NCBI GenBank assembly: GCA_018702715.1
Contig: JABIYQ010000388.1
Coordinates: 1-15,857 of the forward strand
Length of the DNA stretch: 15,857 nt
Source: Desulfobacula sp.
GTDB lineage: Bacteria; Desulfobacterota; Desulfobacteria; Desulfobacterales; Desulfobacteraceae
Direction: 5' to 3'
This document shows, one piece after another, positions 7,443 to 15,304 of the stretch. Within the stretch, counting starts at the first letter, position 1; every line of letters begins with the position of its first letter. The notes beneath the pieces were generated by a model. It was not told the DNA's origin, searched no databases, and was given only the letters and a program-made list of their open reading frames with translations. A program made the position numbers and the translations under genes.

Positions 7443-7471
7443 TTGACACTTGGATTTAATACGTCTATTTT
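7443..7471 (+). promoter_or_regulatory. Sigma-70 promoter of the cobalamin operon
   Basis: TTGACA at 7443-7448 is followed after exactly 17 bases by TATTTT at 7466-7471. The riboswitch aptamer begins about nine bases downstream, so the transcript would carry nearly nothing in front of it. Confidence 0.7.
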
Positions 7472-7479
7472 AGCAGATG

Positions 7480-7646
7480 TTTCAGGTGCTGCGTATGCAG
7501 TTAAGAGGGAATCCTGTTAAAGTCAGGAGCGGGCCCGCCGCTGTAACCGGGGATGAACGTCACATTTACCACTGTTAAATTAGGCTGTTTTAATGGGAAG
7601 GCGTGGCAAGTAAAGAAATCCGGAAGTCAGAAAACCTGCCTGGAAA
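7480..7646 (+). ncRNA. Cobalamin (adenosylcobalamin) riboswitch aptamer
   Basis: Conserved elements appear in the right order: the closing stem TTTCAGG (7480-7486) with CCTGGAAA (7639-7646), AGAGGGAATC at 7504-7513, the GAGCGGGCCCGCCGCTGTAA core ending at 7546, CCACTG at 7569-7574, GGGAAGGCGTGG at 7595-7606, and the B12 box AAGTCAGAAAACCTGCC at 7624-7640. The class binds adenosylcobalamin and switches off downstream genes when the cofactor is plentiful. Its place in front of cbiK and cobalamin synthesis genes fits perfectly. Confidence 0.95.
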
Positions 7647-7704
7647 TTTGATCATATTGCTTGCGAGGACGTGGGCTGATCTATAAAATGTGGATAAAGA
7701 CGGT

Positions 7705-7739
7705 TCCCATATCAGATGTATTCTGGTGTGGGATTTTTT
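7705..7739 (+). terminator. Intrinsic terminator, probable expression platform of the cobalamin riboswitch
   Basis: TCCCATATCAGA (7705-7716) pairs without gaps with TCTGGTGTGGGA (7722-7733) around a five-base loop: 12 base pairs including two G-U wobbles. Six T bases follow at 7734-7739. It lies 58 bases after the aptamer and 41 bases before the cbiK ribosome-binding site. CTGAT at 7676-7680 or GTGGG at 7671-7675 could pair with its 5' arm (ATCAG 7711-7715, CCCAT 7706-7710) as an antiterminator. Confidence 0.8.
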
Positions 7740-7791
7740 AGTTTATGCCCAATCCCGCGTTATTTTAAATCATTGTAACCGAGGAAATGTT

Positions 7792-8751
7792 ATGAAAAAA
7801 TTTTATTTTACTCTGTTGATACTCTTTATGGGCATGATTTTAAGTTCACACCTGCACGCCAAAACCGCTATCATTATAGCAAGCTTTGGAACCACTAAAC
7901 CACAAGCTGTTAAATCCATAGATAATATAACATCCAGGGTAAAGTCGGCTTTCCCTGGCATTGAAGTCCGGGTTGTGTTTACATCCAATATTATCCGGTC
8001 GATTTGGGAAAAAAGGGCCCGGAATCCAAAAAAATGGACAGACAAGGGAATAAGTGAAGAAATTCTTTTTACAAAAAATATACTTAGTACCTTTGGCGAC
8101 CTTAAAAGCAAAGGATTTAAGGATGTTATTGTTCAACCCACCCATTTGTTCCACATGGAACAATATCATGATTTAATGCAATATGTGAATGCGGTAAAGG
8201 CTATTAAAACCATCAGAGATAAGTGGAAACCTTTTAATAAAATTGCTCTTGGCAGACCCGCCCTTGGAACTGTTGGTGATGTATATCCTTACCATGATGA
8301 TCTTAAAAAGGCTGTAAAAACCCTATCCAATGATATTACGCTTGCCGAAAAAAAAGGGGCTGCGCTTGTTTATATGGGCCATGGAAATGAGTTATGGTCC
8401 ACAGGTATTTATGTTGAGCTCCAGCAATTAATGAGAAACACTTATCCTGAGGTTAAAACCTTTATAGGAAGCGTAGAAGGGTATCCCGGGCTTGAAGAAA
8501 TTAAGAAAAGCCTTGGTCATTATTCCCCTAAAATTGAGAATGTCCTTTTAAAACCATTAATGATTGTGGCAGGAGAACATGCAAAAAATGACATGGCTGG
8601 AGATGATGAAGACTCCTGGAAAACCGGATTAAGCAAAGCCGGTTTTAATGTTGAAATAATTCTCCAAGGTCTTGGATCTAATAATCAATTTGCCGATCTT
8701 TTTGTAAATCATATAAAAGATGTTGCAAAAGCCTCAGGCATAGACCTGTAG
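7792..8751 (+). CDS. cbiK: Periplasmic sirohydrochlorin cobaltochelatase CbiK (CbiKp type)
   Basis: A 319-residue class II chelatase that inserts cobalt into sirohydrochlorin, an early step of anaerobic B12 synthesis. Catalytic residues known from Salmonella CbiK are kept: H197 in YMGHG, E229 in GSVEG, and H263 in VAGEHAKNDMAGDDEDSW. H118 in VQPTHLFHMEQYH aligns with a conserved His of the family. Residues 1-23 form a classical signal peptide (KK, hydrophobic core, cleavage after HLHA), so the enzyme is exported, like CbiKp of Desulfovibrio vulgaris, a tetramer that binds heme. The start is fixed by GAGG seven bases upstream and by the signal peptide; a longer open frame from 7690 would run through the riboswitch terminator and is rejected. 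First gene of the riboswitch operon; the permease gene follows after 14 bases. Confidence 0.94.
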   Translation: MKKFYFTLLILFMGMILSSHLHAKTAIIIASFGTTKPQAVKSIDNITSRVKSAFPGIEVRVVFTSNIIRSIWEKRARNPKKWTDKGISEEILFTKNILSTFGDLKSKGFKDVIVQPTHLFHMEQYHDLMQYVNAVKAIKTIRDKWKPFNKIALGRPALGTVGDVYPYHDDLKKAVKTLSNDITLAEKKGAALVYMGHGNELWSTGIYVELQQLMRNTYPEVKTFIGSVEGYPGLEEIKKSLGHYSPKIENVLLKPLMIVAGEHAKNDMAGDDEDSWKTGLSKAGFNVEIILQGLGSNNQFADLFVNHIKDVAKASGIDL

Positions 8752-8765
8752 AACAGGGTAAGACT

Positions 8766-9812
8766 TTGAGTATACTGGTTAACATATTAAAAGGGAAAGC
8801 AGGATATCTTATGGTTCTATTCTCTCTTTTTCTTGTTATGATGATTCTCCTCTCCTTATCCATGGGATATATCCATATTCCAATGATGGATATCGTCAAC
8901 ATCCTTTATGGAAAAATTAGCAGCAACCAAACCATCCTGGAAAATACCAGTGCAACCCATCTGGCAGTGATCTTTGATGTGCGGCTTCCGAGAATACTTA
9001 CCTGTGCTGTTGTAGGAGCGGCCCTTGCCGTTTCAGGGGGTTTGTTCCAGGGCATATTGTTAAATCCTCTTGCCGATCCTTATACGCTTGGCGTATCAGC
9101 AGGTGCTGCCTTTGGAGCAAGCATTGCCATTTTATTAAATTTAAGTGCAGCTTATGTTTCTGTTCCTGCATTTGCTTTTACAGGCGCATGCACTACTTTG
9201 TTTGTGGTAATATTTTTATCCTATTCTTCAAAAAATCCAATGTCCGGTCTTTCATCCAACAACCTGATTTTATCTGGAATAATTGTTGCTGCCATTCTAT
9301 CTGCCGGCATTAGCTTTTTAAAATTTATTGCAAATGAGCAAGTCTCTGTCATTATTTTCTGGCTTATGGGCAGCTTTGCCTCCAAAACCTGGTTTGATTT
9401 TATTGCGGTTATGATTTTCCTGATTATCGGACTTTTTATTTCAATGTTTTTTGCCCGGGACCTGAATCTTATTTCCCTTGGAGCCAAATCTGCCACAAGC
9501 CTGGGCGTAGATCTAAAAAAAGTAACCATAATTTTGCTGATAACCGGCTCAATGATGGCCGCCATCTGTGTATCCGTATCAGGTATCATTGGCTTTGTAG
9601 GCCTTCTGGTCCCGCACACTATCCGATTTATCACAGGTCCTGATAACCGAAAACTGCTCCCTTTATCCATGATAGCGGGTGCTTTCTTATTGTTGTTTGC
9701 CGATACCATTACCCGGGCAGTCCTTCCCCATGAAATACCAATTGGTGTTTTAACCGCCTTGACAGGCGGTCCTGTCTTTTGTTGGATATTTAAAAAGAAC
9801 AGGTTTAAATAG
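8766..9812 (+). CDS. FecCD/BtuC-family ABC transporter permease
   Basis: A 348-residue inner-membrane permease of the family that imports iron-siderophores, heme and cobalamin. About nine to ten hydrophobic segments are visible. The conserved core is FDVRLPRIL at 70-78, then SGGLFQGILLNPLADPYTLGVSAGAA from residue 90, both hallmarks of BtuC/FecD. The GIIGFVGLLVPHTIRF region in the last third is the cytoplasmic coupling loop. It starts at TTG, with AGGG seven bases upstream. It lies between cbiK and its ATPase under cobalamin-riboswitch control, so a corrinoid or cobalt-tetrapyrrole is the likeliest cargo, with heme or siderophore as alternatives; sequence alone does not decide. Confidence 0.92.
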   Translation: MSILVNILKGKAGYLMVLFSLFLVMMILLSLSMGYIHIPMMDIVNILYGKISSNQTILENTSATHLAVIFDVRLPRILTCAVVGAALAVSGGLFQGILLNPLADPYTLGVSAGAAFGASIAILLNLSAAYVSVPAFAFTGACTTLFVVIFLSYSSKNPMSGLSSNNLILSGIIVAAILSAGISFLKFIANEQVSVIIFWLMGSFASKTWFDFIAVMIFLIIGLFISMFFARDLNLISLGAKSATSLGVDLKKVTIILLITGSMMAAICVSVSGIIGFVGLLVPHTIRFITGPDNRKLLPLSMIAGAFLLLFADTITRAVLPHEIPIGVLTALTGGPVFCWIFKKNRFK

Positions 9813-9819
9813 GAAAAAA

Positions 9820-10596
9820 ATGAAATTAAATATAGATAACATTTCTTTTGCCTATGACCAAGATTATATTATCCAAAATATCAATTGTTCTTTTGTTTCT
9901 GGTAATTTTTATTCAATTATCGGCCCCAACGGCAGCGGAAAAACCACTCTTTTAGATTTAATTTCAGGCTTTTTAAACCCATGCAACGGTAATATCACTA
10001 TTGATGAAACAAAGGTTTTATCTCTTTCTAAAAAAGACATTTCAAAAAAAATTGCACTGGTTTCCCAGGACTATGCAATCAATTTTCCTTTTAGAGTTAA
10101 GGATGCGGTAATGATGGGAAGACACCCTTATATCCCAAGGTTTTCACACCCCTCTGAAAATGATCTGGAAAAAGTGGATAGGGTGATGAAAACATGTGGA
10201 ATCTCCCATTTATCCGATCGGAAGATTAATGAGCTTTCAGGAGGGGAAAGACAGCGGTGTGTATTTGCCAGAGCACTGTGTCAGGATACACCGATTCTAT
10301 TGTTGGATGAGGCTTTCTCTAATATGGATATAAATCATACATTGCAAATGTTGCGCCTGGTAAAACGATCTGTAAGAGAAGAAAATAAACTTGTGATCAG
10401 CGTTTTTCATGATTTAAATATCGCCTCAACTTGGTCTGATGTGCTGTTGATGCTAAAAAAAGGTGAAATAACAGCATTTGGTAATTCACAGGATGTCCTC
10501 ACGCAACAGACCATTAAAGATGTGTTTGATGTGTCGTCCATTGTTGAGTTTAACGAACATGCAAAAGCAAAGCAGGTGTATTATCCGTCCATTTAA
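9820..10596 (+). CDS. FecE/BtuD-family ABC transporter ATP-binding protein
   Basis: A 258-residue ATPase driving the preceding permease. Walker A is GPNGSGKTT at 35-43, the signature LSGGERQR at 139-146, Walker B ILLLDEAFSNMD at 159-170, and the switch histidine H197 in VFHDLN. The FPFRVKDAVMMGRHPY stretch (89-104) is the Q-loop/helical region typical of the iron-siderophore and B12 importer ATPases. The start is at the ATG seven bases after the permease stop, with AGGAAAA directly in front. The binding-protein gene starts inside its 3' end, so translation is coupled. Confidence 0.94.
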   Translation: MKLNIDNISFAYDQDYIIQNINCSFVSGNFYSIIGPNGSGKTTLLDLISGFLNPCNGNITIDETKVLSLSKKDISKKIALVSQDYAINFPFRVKDAVMMGRHPYIPRFSHPSENDLEKVDRVMKTCGISHLSDRKINELSGGERQRCVFARALCQDTPILLLDEAFSNMDINHTLQMLRLVKRSVREENKLVISVFHDLNIASTWSDVLLMLKKGEITAFGNSQDVLTQQTIKDVFDVSSIVEFNEHAKAKQVYYPSI

Positions 10597-11497
10597 CCAC
10601 ATAAGCAGTATCACCATTTTTATGGTTTTATTTGTTTGCCTTAATTGTTCTGCTTTAACATTATCAGATAAAAAGGGAAGACAGATTTATTCTTCTAAAC
10701 CCTTTACAAGAATCATCTCGCTCTATGGTGCGCATACTGAAAATCTTTATCATCTGGGCCTTGAAAATTCTATTATCGGAGTTTCCATTAATGACATCTT
10801 TCCATCCCAGGTGAGTGAAAAACCAAAATTTTCATATCATGATGACCCTGAAAAATTTTTAGCATTTATGCCGGACCTTGTTCTGATACGACCAATGATT
10901 GACAATGGCTATCCAAAATTGATTGCCCGTCTTGAAAAATCAGGTATCATAGTTGTTTCCCTTCAGCCTTCAGGTATAGCGCAAATGTATGACTATTGGT
11001 TAAAATTAGGCATATTAACAGGCAGAGAACAACAGGCTAAAAAAATGATCCATGATTTTAAGAAAAAAATAGACTATATCAAAATAAAAACCAAAGCGAT
11101 TAAAATCAAAAAAAAGGTCTATTTCCAAGCGATTCATACAAGGATGAAAACATTTACTAAAGGTGCCATGCCAATTTTTGCACTTGAAACAGCCGGTGGT
11201 ATCAACGTGGCTTGGGATGCTAAAGCATCAAGGAATACAAATATCGCCATCTATGGTAAGGAGCAGATACTTGCAAAAGCATCACAAATCGATGTCTTCC
11301 TTGCCCAAAAAGGGGTAATGAATGCCGTGAGTATTGAGCTAATAAAAAAAGAACCTGGCTTTGGTGTCATTAAAGCTATAAAAAATAATCAAATATATTT
11401 AATTGATGAAAATATCGTTTCCCGACCTGTTCCCAGGCTTTATAAAGGGGTTATCTCAATCGGGACGCTATTGTATCCAGATATTTTTAATCAATAA
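10559..11497 (+). CDS. Periplasmic substrate-binding protein, BtuF/FepB-like (cluster A-II)
   Basis: A 312-residue exported binding protein that completes the ABC importer. The start at this ATG overlaps the ATPase gene by 38 bases and gives a signal peptide: basic residues (K3, R6, R11), a hydrophobic segment ITIFMVLFVCLNCSA, and probable cleavage after CSA. The mature part has the TroA/BtuF fold pattern: FTRIISLYGAHTENLYHLGLENSIIGVS, then PEKFLAFMPDLVLIRP, a long linking helix with AQMYDYWLKLGILTG, and a C-terminal lobe with IKNNQIYLIDENIVSRPVPR. No lipobox is seen, so it is soluble rather than lipid-anchored. No strong ribosome-binding site precedes it, which fits coupling to the ATPase. 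Ligand is unknown; context says corrinoid, cobalt-sirohydrochlorin or another tetrapyrrole. Confidence 0.88.
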   Translation: MQKQSRCIIRPFNHISSITIFMVLFVCLNCSALTLSDKKGRQIYSSKPFTRIISLYGAHTENLYHLGLENSIIGVSINDIFPSQVSEKPKFSYHDDPEKFLAFMPDLVLIRPMIDNGYPKLIARLEKSGIIVVSLQPSGIAQMYDYWLKLGILTGREQQAKKMIHDFKKKIDYIKIKTKAIKIKKKVYFQAIHTRMKTFTKGAMPIFALETAGGINVAWDAKASRNTNIAIYGKEQILAKASQIDVFLAQKGVMNAVSIELIKKEPGFGVIKAIKNNQIYLIDENIVSRPVPRLYKGVISIGTLLYPDIFNQ

Positions 11498-11516
11498 AAT
11501 TCACAAAGGAGTAATA

Positions 11517-12221
11517 ATGAAAAAAGAAGGAAAACTATTCGGTGTAGGTGTTGGACCTGGAGATCCCGAATTGATAACTGTCAAGGCTGTCAGAGTGATC
11601 AAAGAGGCTGATATTATTTTTACTGCAGCATCGACGAAAAACACTTACAGCCTGGCAGTTGAGATTGCATCTCCATATATTTCAGTTTCCGCCAAGATTG
11701 AAAAGCTATCTTTTCCCATGACAAAGGATGTCAAAAAGGTGGAAGCTGCCTGGATCCATAATGCAAAACAAATCGCAGCCGTCTTGAAACAAGGGAAAAA
11801 GGCGGTTTTTCTGACACTTGGAGATCCTACAACCTATTCCACTTTTGGCTATATTTTAAAAAAAATGAAATGCATTATGCCGGAGGCTGATATTGAGACC
11901 ATTCCCGGGATCACATCCTTTCACGCGGCTTCAGCCCGTTTAAACAGGATACTAGTTGAAGGAGAAGAGTCATTGCTTGTGACTTCAGGGGCCTATGGCG
12001 GGGACGGTATAAGGCATATCAACGGTGTTGAAAATGTTGCCATAGTAAAGGCCTACAAAAATATTCAAGATATTAACAAGGCATTGAAAGAAACAGGTCT
12101 TGACAATAAAAGTGTTGCCGTATCAAAGTGTGGGCGAAAAAAAGAACAGATCATCAGGGATTTTGATGAACTTGAAAAACGATCTCCGGATTACTGGACT
12201 TTGATCCTTGCCTCTAAATGA
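11517..12221 (+). CDS. cbiL: Cobalt-factor II (precorrin-2) C20-methyltransferase CbiL
   Basis: A 234-residue SAM-dependent tetrapyrrole methyltransferase that methylates C20 of cobalt-sirohydrochlorin, the step after CbiK. Family motifs: the N-terminal loop GVGPGDPELIT at about 11-21, LGDPTTYSTFGY at 101-112, and ETIPGITSFHAASA at 127-140; the TTYSTFGY form is characteristic of CbiL/CobI as opposed to the other ring methyltransferases. The start has an excellent site, AAAGGAG five bases upstream, 19 bases after the binding-protein stop. I use the anaerobic-pathway name because CbiK, CbiET, CbiF and CbiG are all present. Its ATGA overlap with the next gene couples it to the membrane protein. 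Confidence 0.94.
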   Translation: MKKEGKLFGVGVGPGDPELITVKAVRVIKEADIIFTAASTKNTYSLAVEIASPYISVSAKIEKLSFPMTKDVKKVEAAWIHNAKQIAAVLKQGKKAVFLTLGDPTTYSTFGYILKKMKCIMPEADIETIPGITSFHAASARLNRILVEGEESLLVTSGAYGGDGIRHINGVENVAIVKAYKNIQDINKALKETGLDNKSVAVSKCGRKKEQIIRDFDELEKRSPDYWTLILASK

Positions 12222-13279
12222 AACCCAGGGATATAAAATATAAAGATCTTGGGGTTTCAATCATTTTTACCCTGGCCTGTATAGTTTTCAGTCTGTACTA
12301 TTTTGAAAGCATTACCCTTGGGGTCTGTCTGAAAAAACTTGGACTACCCTTATTTAGGCTTATCTTTTTCATTTCTATCGGACTTTTAGCAGGCCAGTTG
12401 ATCGAAAGCCTTGGCTGGACAAAACAGGTAGCCGTCATTGCCAGACCTTTCTTTGCCTTTTCAAATCTTGGGAATAGATGCAGTGCTGCCTTTACAACAG
12501 CTTTTATCTCCGGAGCTGCTGCCAATGCAATGCTTTTGGATTTTTATAAAGATAAAAAAATCAGTAAAATACAATTATTCCTGTCTAATTATATTAATCA
12601 GTTTCCAGCCTTTTTTCTTCATCTGCCGACAACTGTGTTTATTGTTTTACCCTTAACCGGTTTTGCCGGGGCACTTTATTTTATCATCACTTTTCTGGCT
12701 ACGCTTTTCAGGACAATTTGTTTCCTTTTCTTTGGCAGATTTTATCTTAAGCCTGATCAAAATCTTGAAAAAAAAGATGACTATATTTTGTCTTCACAGA
12801 GAAAAAAGGAAACTAAAACAGATTTAACAGCCATAATAATTAAAATTAAATCAAGGCTTCCAAAACGTATAATCAATATTATTATCTGGGTTTTGCCGAT
12901 TTATACCATTGTTTTTATACTCAATAGTAATGGATTTTTTGATTATCTGAACAAATCTCTGTCAGGAGCAGTCACTCTTACAATAATGCCGGTCGAATCC
13001 TTATCCGTCGTTATTTTGAGTTTTGCTGCGGAATTCACATCTGGGTTTGCAGCGGCAGGAGCATTGATGGATGCGGGTGTTATAACGATTAAACAAACAG
13101 TCATTGCTCTTTTGCTTGGAAATATATTGGCTTTTCCAGTTCGAGCCCTTCGACACCAGCTTCCCAGATATATGGGAATTTTCTCTCCCAAAATGGGGCT
13201 ACAGCTGTTATTATCAGGTCAATTATTCAGAGTATTGAGTATTATCTTAATGGGAATCTTTTATTATATAGTGGCATAA
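12218..13279 (+). CDS. Gate-domain (nucleoside-recognition family) integral membrane protein in B12 operon
   Basis: A 353-residue polytopic membrane protein with roughly eight to ten hydrophobic segments and one hydrophilic, lysine-rich loop (about 178-215) in the middle. The two halves share a motif: F92xxxFxSGxAAxxxxLxD-like residues 92-108 (FTTAFISGAAANAMLLD) align without gaps to 269-285 (FAAEFTSGFAAAGALMD), each followed by N, FP and a His (H135, H313). Such a duplication is typical of the Gate/nucleoside-recognition family, which includes SpmA/SpmB and part of FeoB. Its start overlaps the cbiL stop as ATGA, and cbiET begins two bases after it, so it is locked into the cobalamin operon. 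No known cobalt transporter is visible in the window, so a cobalt or corrin-intermediate transport role is inferred; function is unassigned. Confidence 0.8.
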   Translation: MKPRDIKYKDLGVSIIFTLACIVFSLYYFESITLGVCLKKLGLPLFRLIFFISIGLLAGQLIESLGWTKQVAVIARPFFAFSNLGNRCSAAFTTAFISGAAANAMLLDFYKDKKISKIQLFLSNYINQFPAFFLHLPTTVFIVLPLTGFAGALYFIITFLATLFRTICFLFFGRFYLKPDQNLEKKDDYILSSQRKKETKTDLTAIIIKIKSRLPKRIINIIIWVLPIYTIVFILNSNGFFDYLNKSLSGAVTLTIMPVESLSVVILSFAAEFTSGFAAAGALMDAGVITIKQTVIALLLGNILAFPVRALRHQLPRYMGIFSPKMGLQLLLSGQLFRVLSIILMGIFYYIVA

Positions 13280-13280
13280 T

Positions 13281-14519
13281 ATGAATCCAATAAACATTAT
13301 CGGAATAGGACAAAGCAAAGAAGATCTTACTTTAAAACACCTTAAATTAATCAAAGAGTGTGACGTATTGATTGGTGGCAGACGTCACCTTGACTTGTTC
13401 GAGTATCCTGATAAACAAAAAATCTTTATCACGAGTCGCATTGACAGTGTTATTGAAGCCATTAAGGAAAAAATGAGTCTTCACAAAATTGTCGTTCTGG
13501 CTTCTGGAGACCCTTTATTTTATGGTATTGGCTCAACCTTACTCCAATATTTTAATAAAAAACAATTACATATTCATTCAAACATTTCCTGTGTGTCTGC
13601 TGCCTTTGCCGCTATTAAAGAGCCCTGGCACGATGCAAAGATCATAAGCCTTCATGGTAAACAATCCAACCCATTTTCCTTTAAAAGTCTTGCCAAAGAG
13701 AATAAAATTGCTTTTTTAACTGACCCTAAGATGACTCCACAATATATTGCAGCAGGCCTGACTGAATCAAGCCTAAATAATTTCAGGTTTTGCGTATTGG
13801 AAAATCTTGGAGATAAAAACCAGGAAAAAATAACATGGTTCAAAGACCCGGCTTTAGTATGTGACCAGATCTTTTCCCAGCCAAATATGGTAATTTTGCT
13901 AAAAGCCTTGAAAGAAAAAAGCAATTTTTCACATGAAACACATATCGGTATGGAGGATTCTTTATTTAAGCATTCAAAAGGGCTGATCACAAAATCTGAA
14001 ATTCGATGTGTTTCATTATCCAAATTAAAACTGATTAAAAAAAATCATGTGGTATGGGATATTGGATCAGGATCAGGTTCTATTGGTATTGAAGCCTCAC
14101 TTCAGGTTCCCTGGGGCAAAGTGTATGCCATTGAAAAACATCCAGGACGAATCTTGGATATTAATCATAATATTAAACGCTTTAATTGCGATAATATTAA
14201 GGTAGTAAATTCTGCCTTTCCCCTAGGCATTGAAAACTTAAAGACCCCTGATAGAATTTTTATCGGAGGGGGTGGTGAAAACCTTGAGAAAATTCTTAAG
14301 GCTTCATGTGACAGGCTTGCTACCTTAGGTGTCATTGTGGTGAATACTGTATTACTGCAAAGTCTTGAGACCTCTATGAGGATTTTAAAAGAATATCAAT
14401 TTAATCCTCATATCATGCAAATTCAGATATCAAAATCTAAAGGCATGCCCTTTGGGGATCGCCTTGAAGCATTAAACCCGGTTTGGATCATATCAGGATC
14501 AAAACCTAAAACAAGGTAG
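13281..14519 (+). CDS. cbiET: CbiE-CbiT fusion: cobalt-precorrin-7 C5-methyltransferase / cobalt-precorrin-6B C15-methyltransferase (decarboxylating)
   Basis: A 412-residue two-domain enzyme equivalent to CobL. The N-terminal CbiE domain (about 1-210) is a tetrapyrrole methylase: IIGIGQSKEDLT at the start, IGGRRHLDLF at 31-40, and SGDPLFYGIG at 75-84. The C-terminal CbiT domain (about 225-405) is an unrelated Rossmann methyltransferase: the entry GLITKSEIRCVSLSKLKL (234-251), the SAM loop WDIGSGSGSIGIE (259-271), and FIGGGGENLEKIL further on. Together they add the C5 and C15 methyl groups and remove the ring C acetate carboxyl. The start is two bases after the membrane-protein stop with no good ribosome-binding site, implying coupling. 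The fused form is common in this group and both active-site loops look intact. Confidence 0.95.
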   Translation: MNPINIIGIGQSKEDLTLKHLKLIKECDVLIGGRRHLDLFEYPDKQKIFITSRIDSVIEAIKEKMSLHKIVVLASGDPLFYGIGSTLLQYFNKKQLHIHSNISCVSAAFAAIKEPWHDAKIISLHGKQSNPFSFKSLAKENKIAFLTDPKMTPQYIAAGLTESSLNNFRFCVLENLGDKNQEKITWFKDPALVCDQIFSQPNMVILLKALKEKSNFSHETHIGMEDSLFKHSKGLITKSEIRCVSLSKLKLIKKNHVVWDIGSGSGSIGIEASLQVPWGKVYAIEKHPGRILDINHNIKRFNCDNIKVVNSAFPLGIENLKTPDRIFIGGGGENLEKILKASCDRLATLGVIVVNTVLLQSLETSMRILKEYQFNPHIMQIQISKSKGMPFGDRLEALNPVWIISGSKPKTR

Positions 14520-14524
14520 GGTAT

Positions 14525-15304
14525 ATGAAGGACAATAATAAAGTTGTTTTTGCAGGAGCAGGACCGGGTGATCCTGATCTTATTACTATTAAAGCCATGA
14601 AAGCCCTGAAATCCGCTGATCTTATCATTTATGCGGGTTCTCTGGTTCCAGAAGCTGTGTTGTGCTGGAAGGGCGAAAAAACAGAAACCCGATCAAGTGC
14701 GGGCATGGATCTTAATCAGATTGTTGACGACATAAAGATCTATCATGACAAAGGCAAAAAGATTGTTCGTCTCCATACGGGTGATCCCTCATTATATGGT
14801 GCAATTTTTGAACAGATGAGGGAGCTTGAAAAATTAAATATTCCCTATGAAGTAATTCCGGGCGTTACAGCTGCATTTGCTGCTGCTGCCAGAATGAACA
14901 TGGAGTATACACTGCCCGAGGTAACTCAAACCTTGATTCTGACAAGAATCTCCGGAAGAACCCCGGTTCCGGAATCCGAGGATCTTGAAAAATTGGCATC
15001 CCATCAATCTTCCATGTCAATTTATTTGAGTATTGGTCATGCTGATAAAGTTCAAAAAATATTGGAAAAACATTACGGCCCTGAATCCTTGTGTGCAATT
15101 GCCTATAAAGTAAGCCATCCCCAGGAAAAAATAATTTATACAAAAATAAAAAGGCTTGTTAAATCCTGTGAGGAAAATGCCATTACACGACACGCACTGA
15201 TAATAGTAGGCAAATCTGTTAATGCAAGCATTGATCACAAGGCTGTTTTAAAATCAAAATTATATGATTCGGCATTTTCCCATGGCTATAGAAACAAAAA
15301 ATAA
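14525..15304 (+). CDS. cbiF: Cobalt-precorrin-4 C11-methyltransferase CbiF
   Basis: A 259-residue tetrapyrrole methylase that methylates C11 of cobalt-precorrin-4. Motifs: GAGPGDPDLIT at 11-21 followed by SADLIIYAGSLVP (30-42), where the YAGSLV form is specific for CbiF/CobM; HTGDPSLYGA at 84-93; IPGVTAAFAAAA at 111-122; and PEVTQTLILTR at 131-141. It begins five bases after cbiET, with AGGG in front of the ATG, and its end overlaps the start of cbiG. The product is the substrate of CbiG, so the gene order follows the pathway here. Confidence 0.96.
   Translation: MKDNNKVVFAGAGPGDPDLITIKAMKALKSADLIIYAGSLVPEAVLCWKGEKTETRSSAGMDLNQIVDDIKIYHDKGKKIVRLHTGDPSLYGAIFEQMRELEKLNIPYEVIPGVTAAFAAAARMNMEYTLPEVTQTLILTRISGRTPVPESEDLEKLASHQSSMSIYLSIGHADKVQKILEKHYGPESLCAIAYKVSHPQEKIIYTKIKRLVKSCEENAITRHALIIVGKSVNASIDHKAVLKSKLYDSAFSHGYRNKK

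Noticed and set aside
7688..7741. 17-codon leader peptide ORF between aptamer and terminator
   Set aside because: No ribosome-binding site and it overlaps the terminator stem; the region is explained by riboswitch folding.
7690..7791. N-terminal extension of CbiK starting at GTG 7690
   Set aside because: It would place the riboswitch terminator inside coding sequence and put 34 non-family residues before a perfect signal peptide; the ATG at 7792 has a good ribosome-binding site.
9221..9709. 162-codon minus-strand ORF inside the FecCD permease
   Set aside because: Antisense shadow of a clear, conserved membrane protein; its sequence looks like none of the families I know.
13652..14023. 123-codon minus-strand ORF inside cbiET
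   Set aside because: Antisense shadow spanning the two-domain junction of a well-supported gene.
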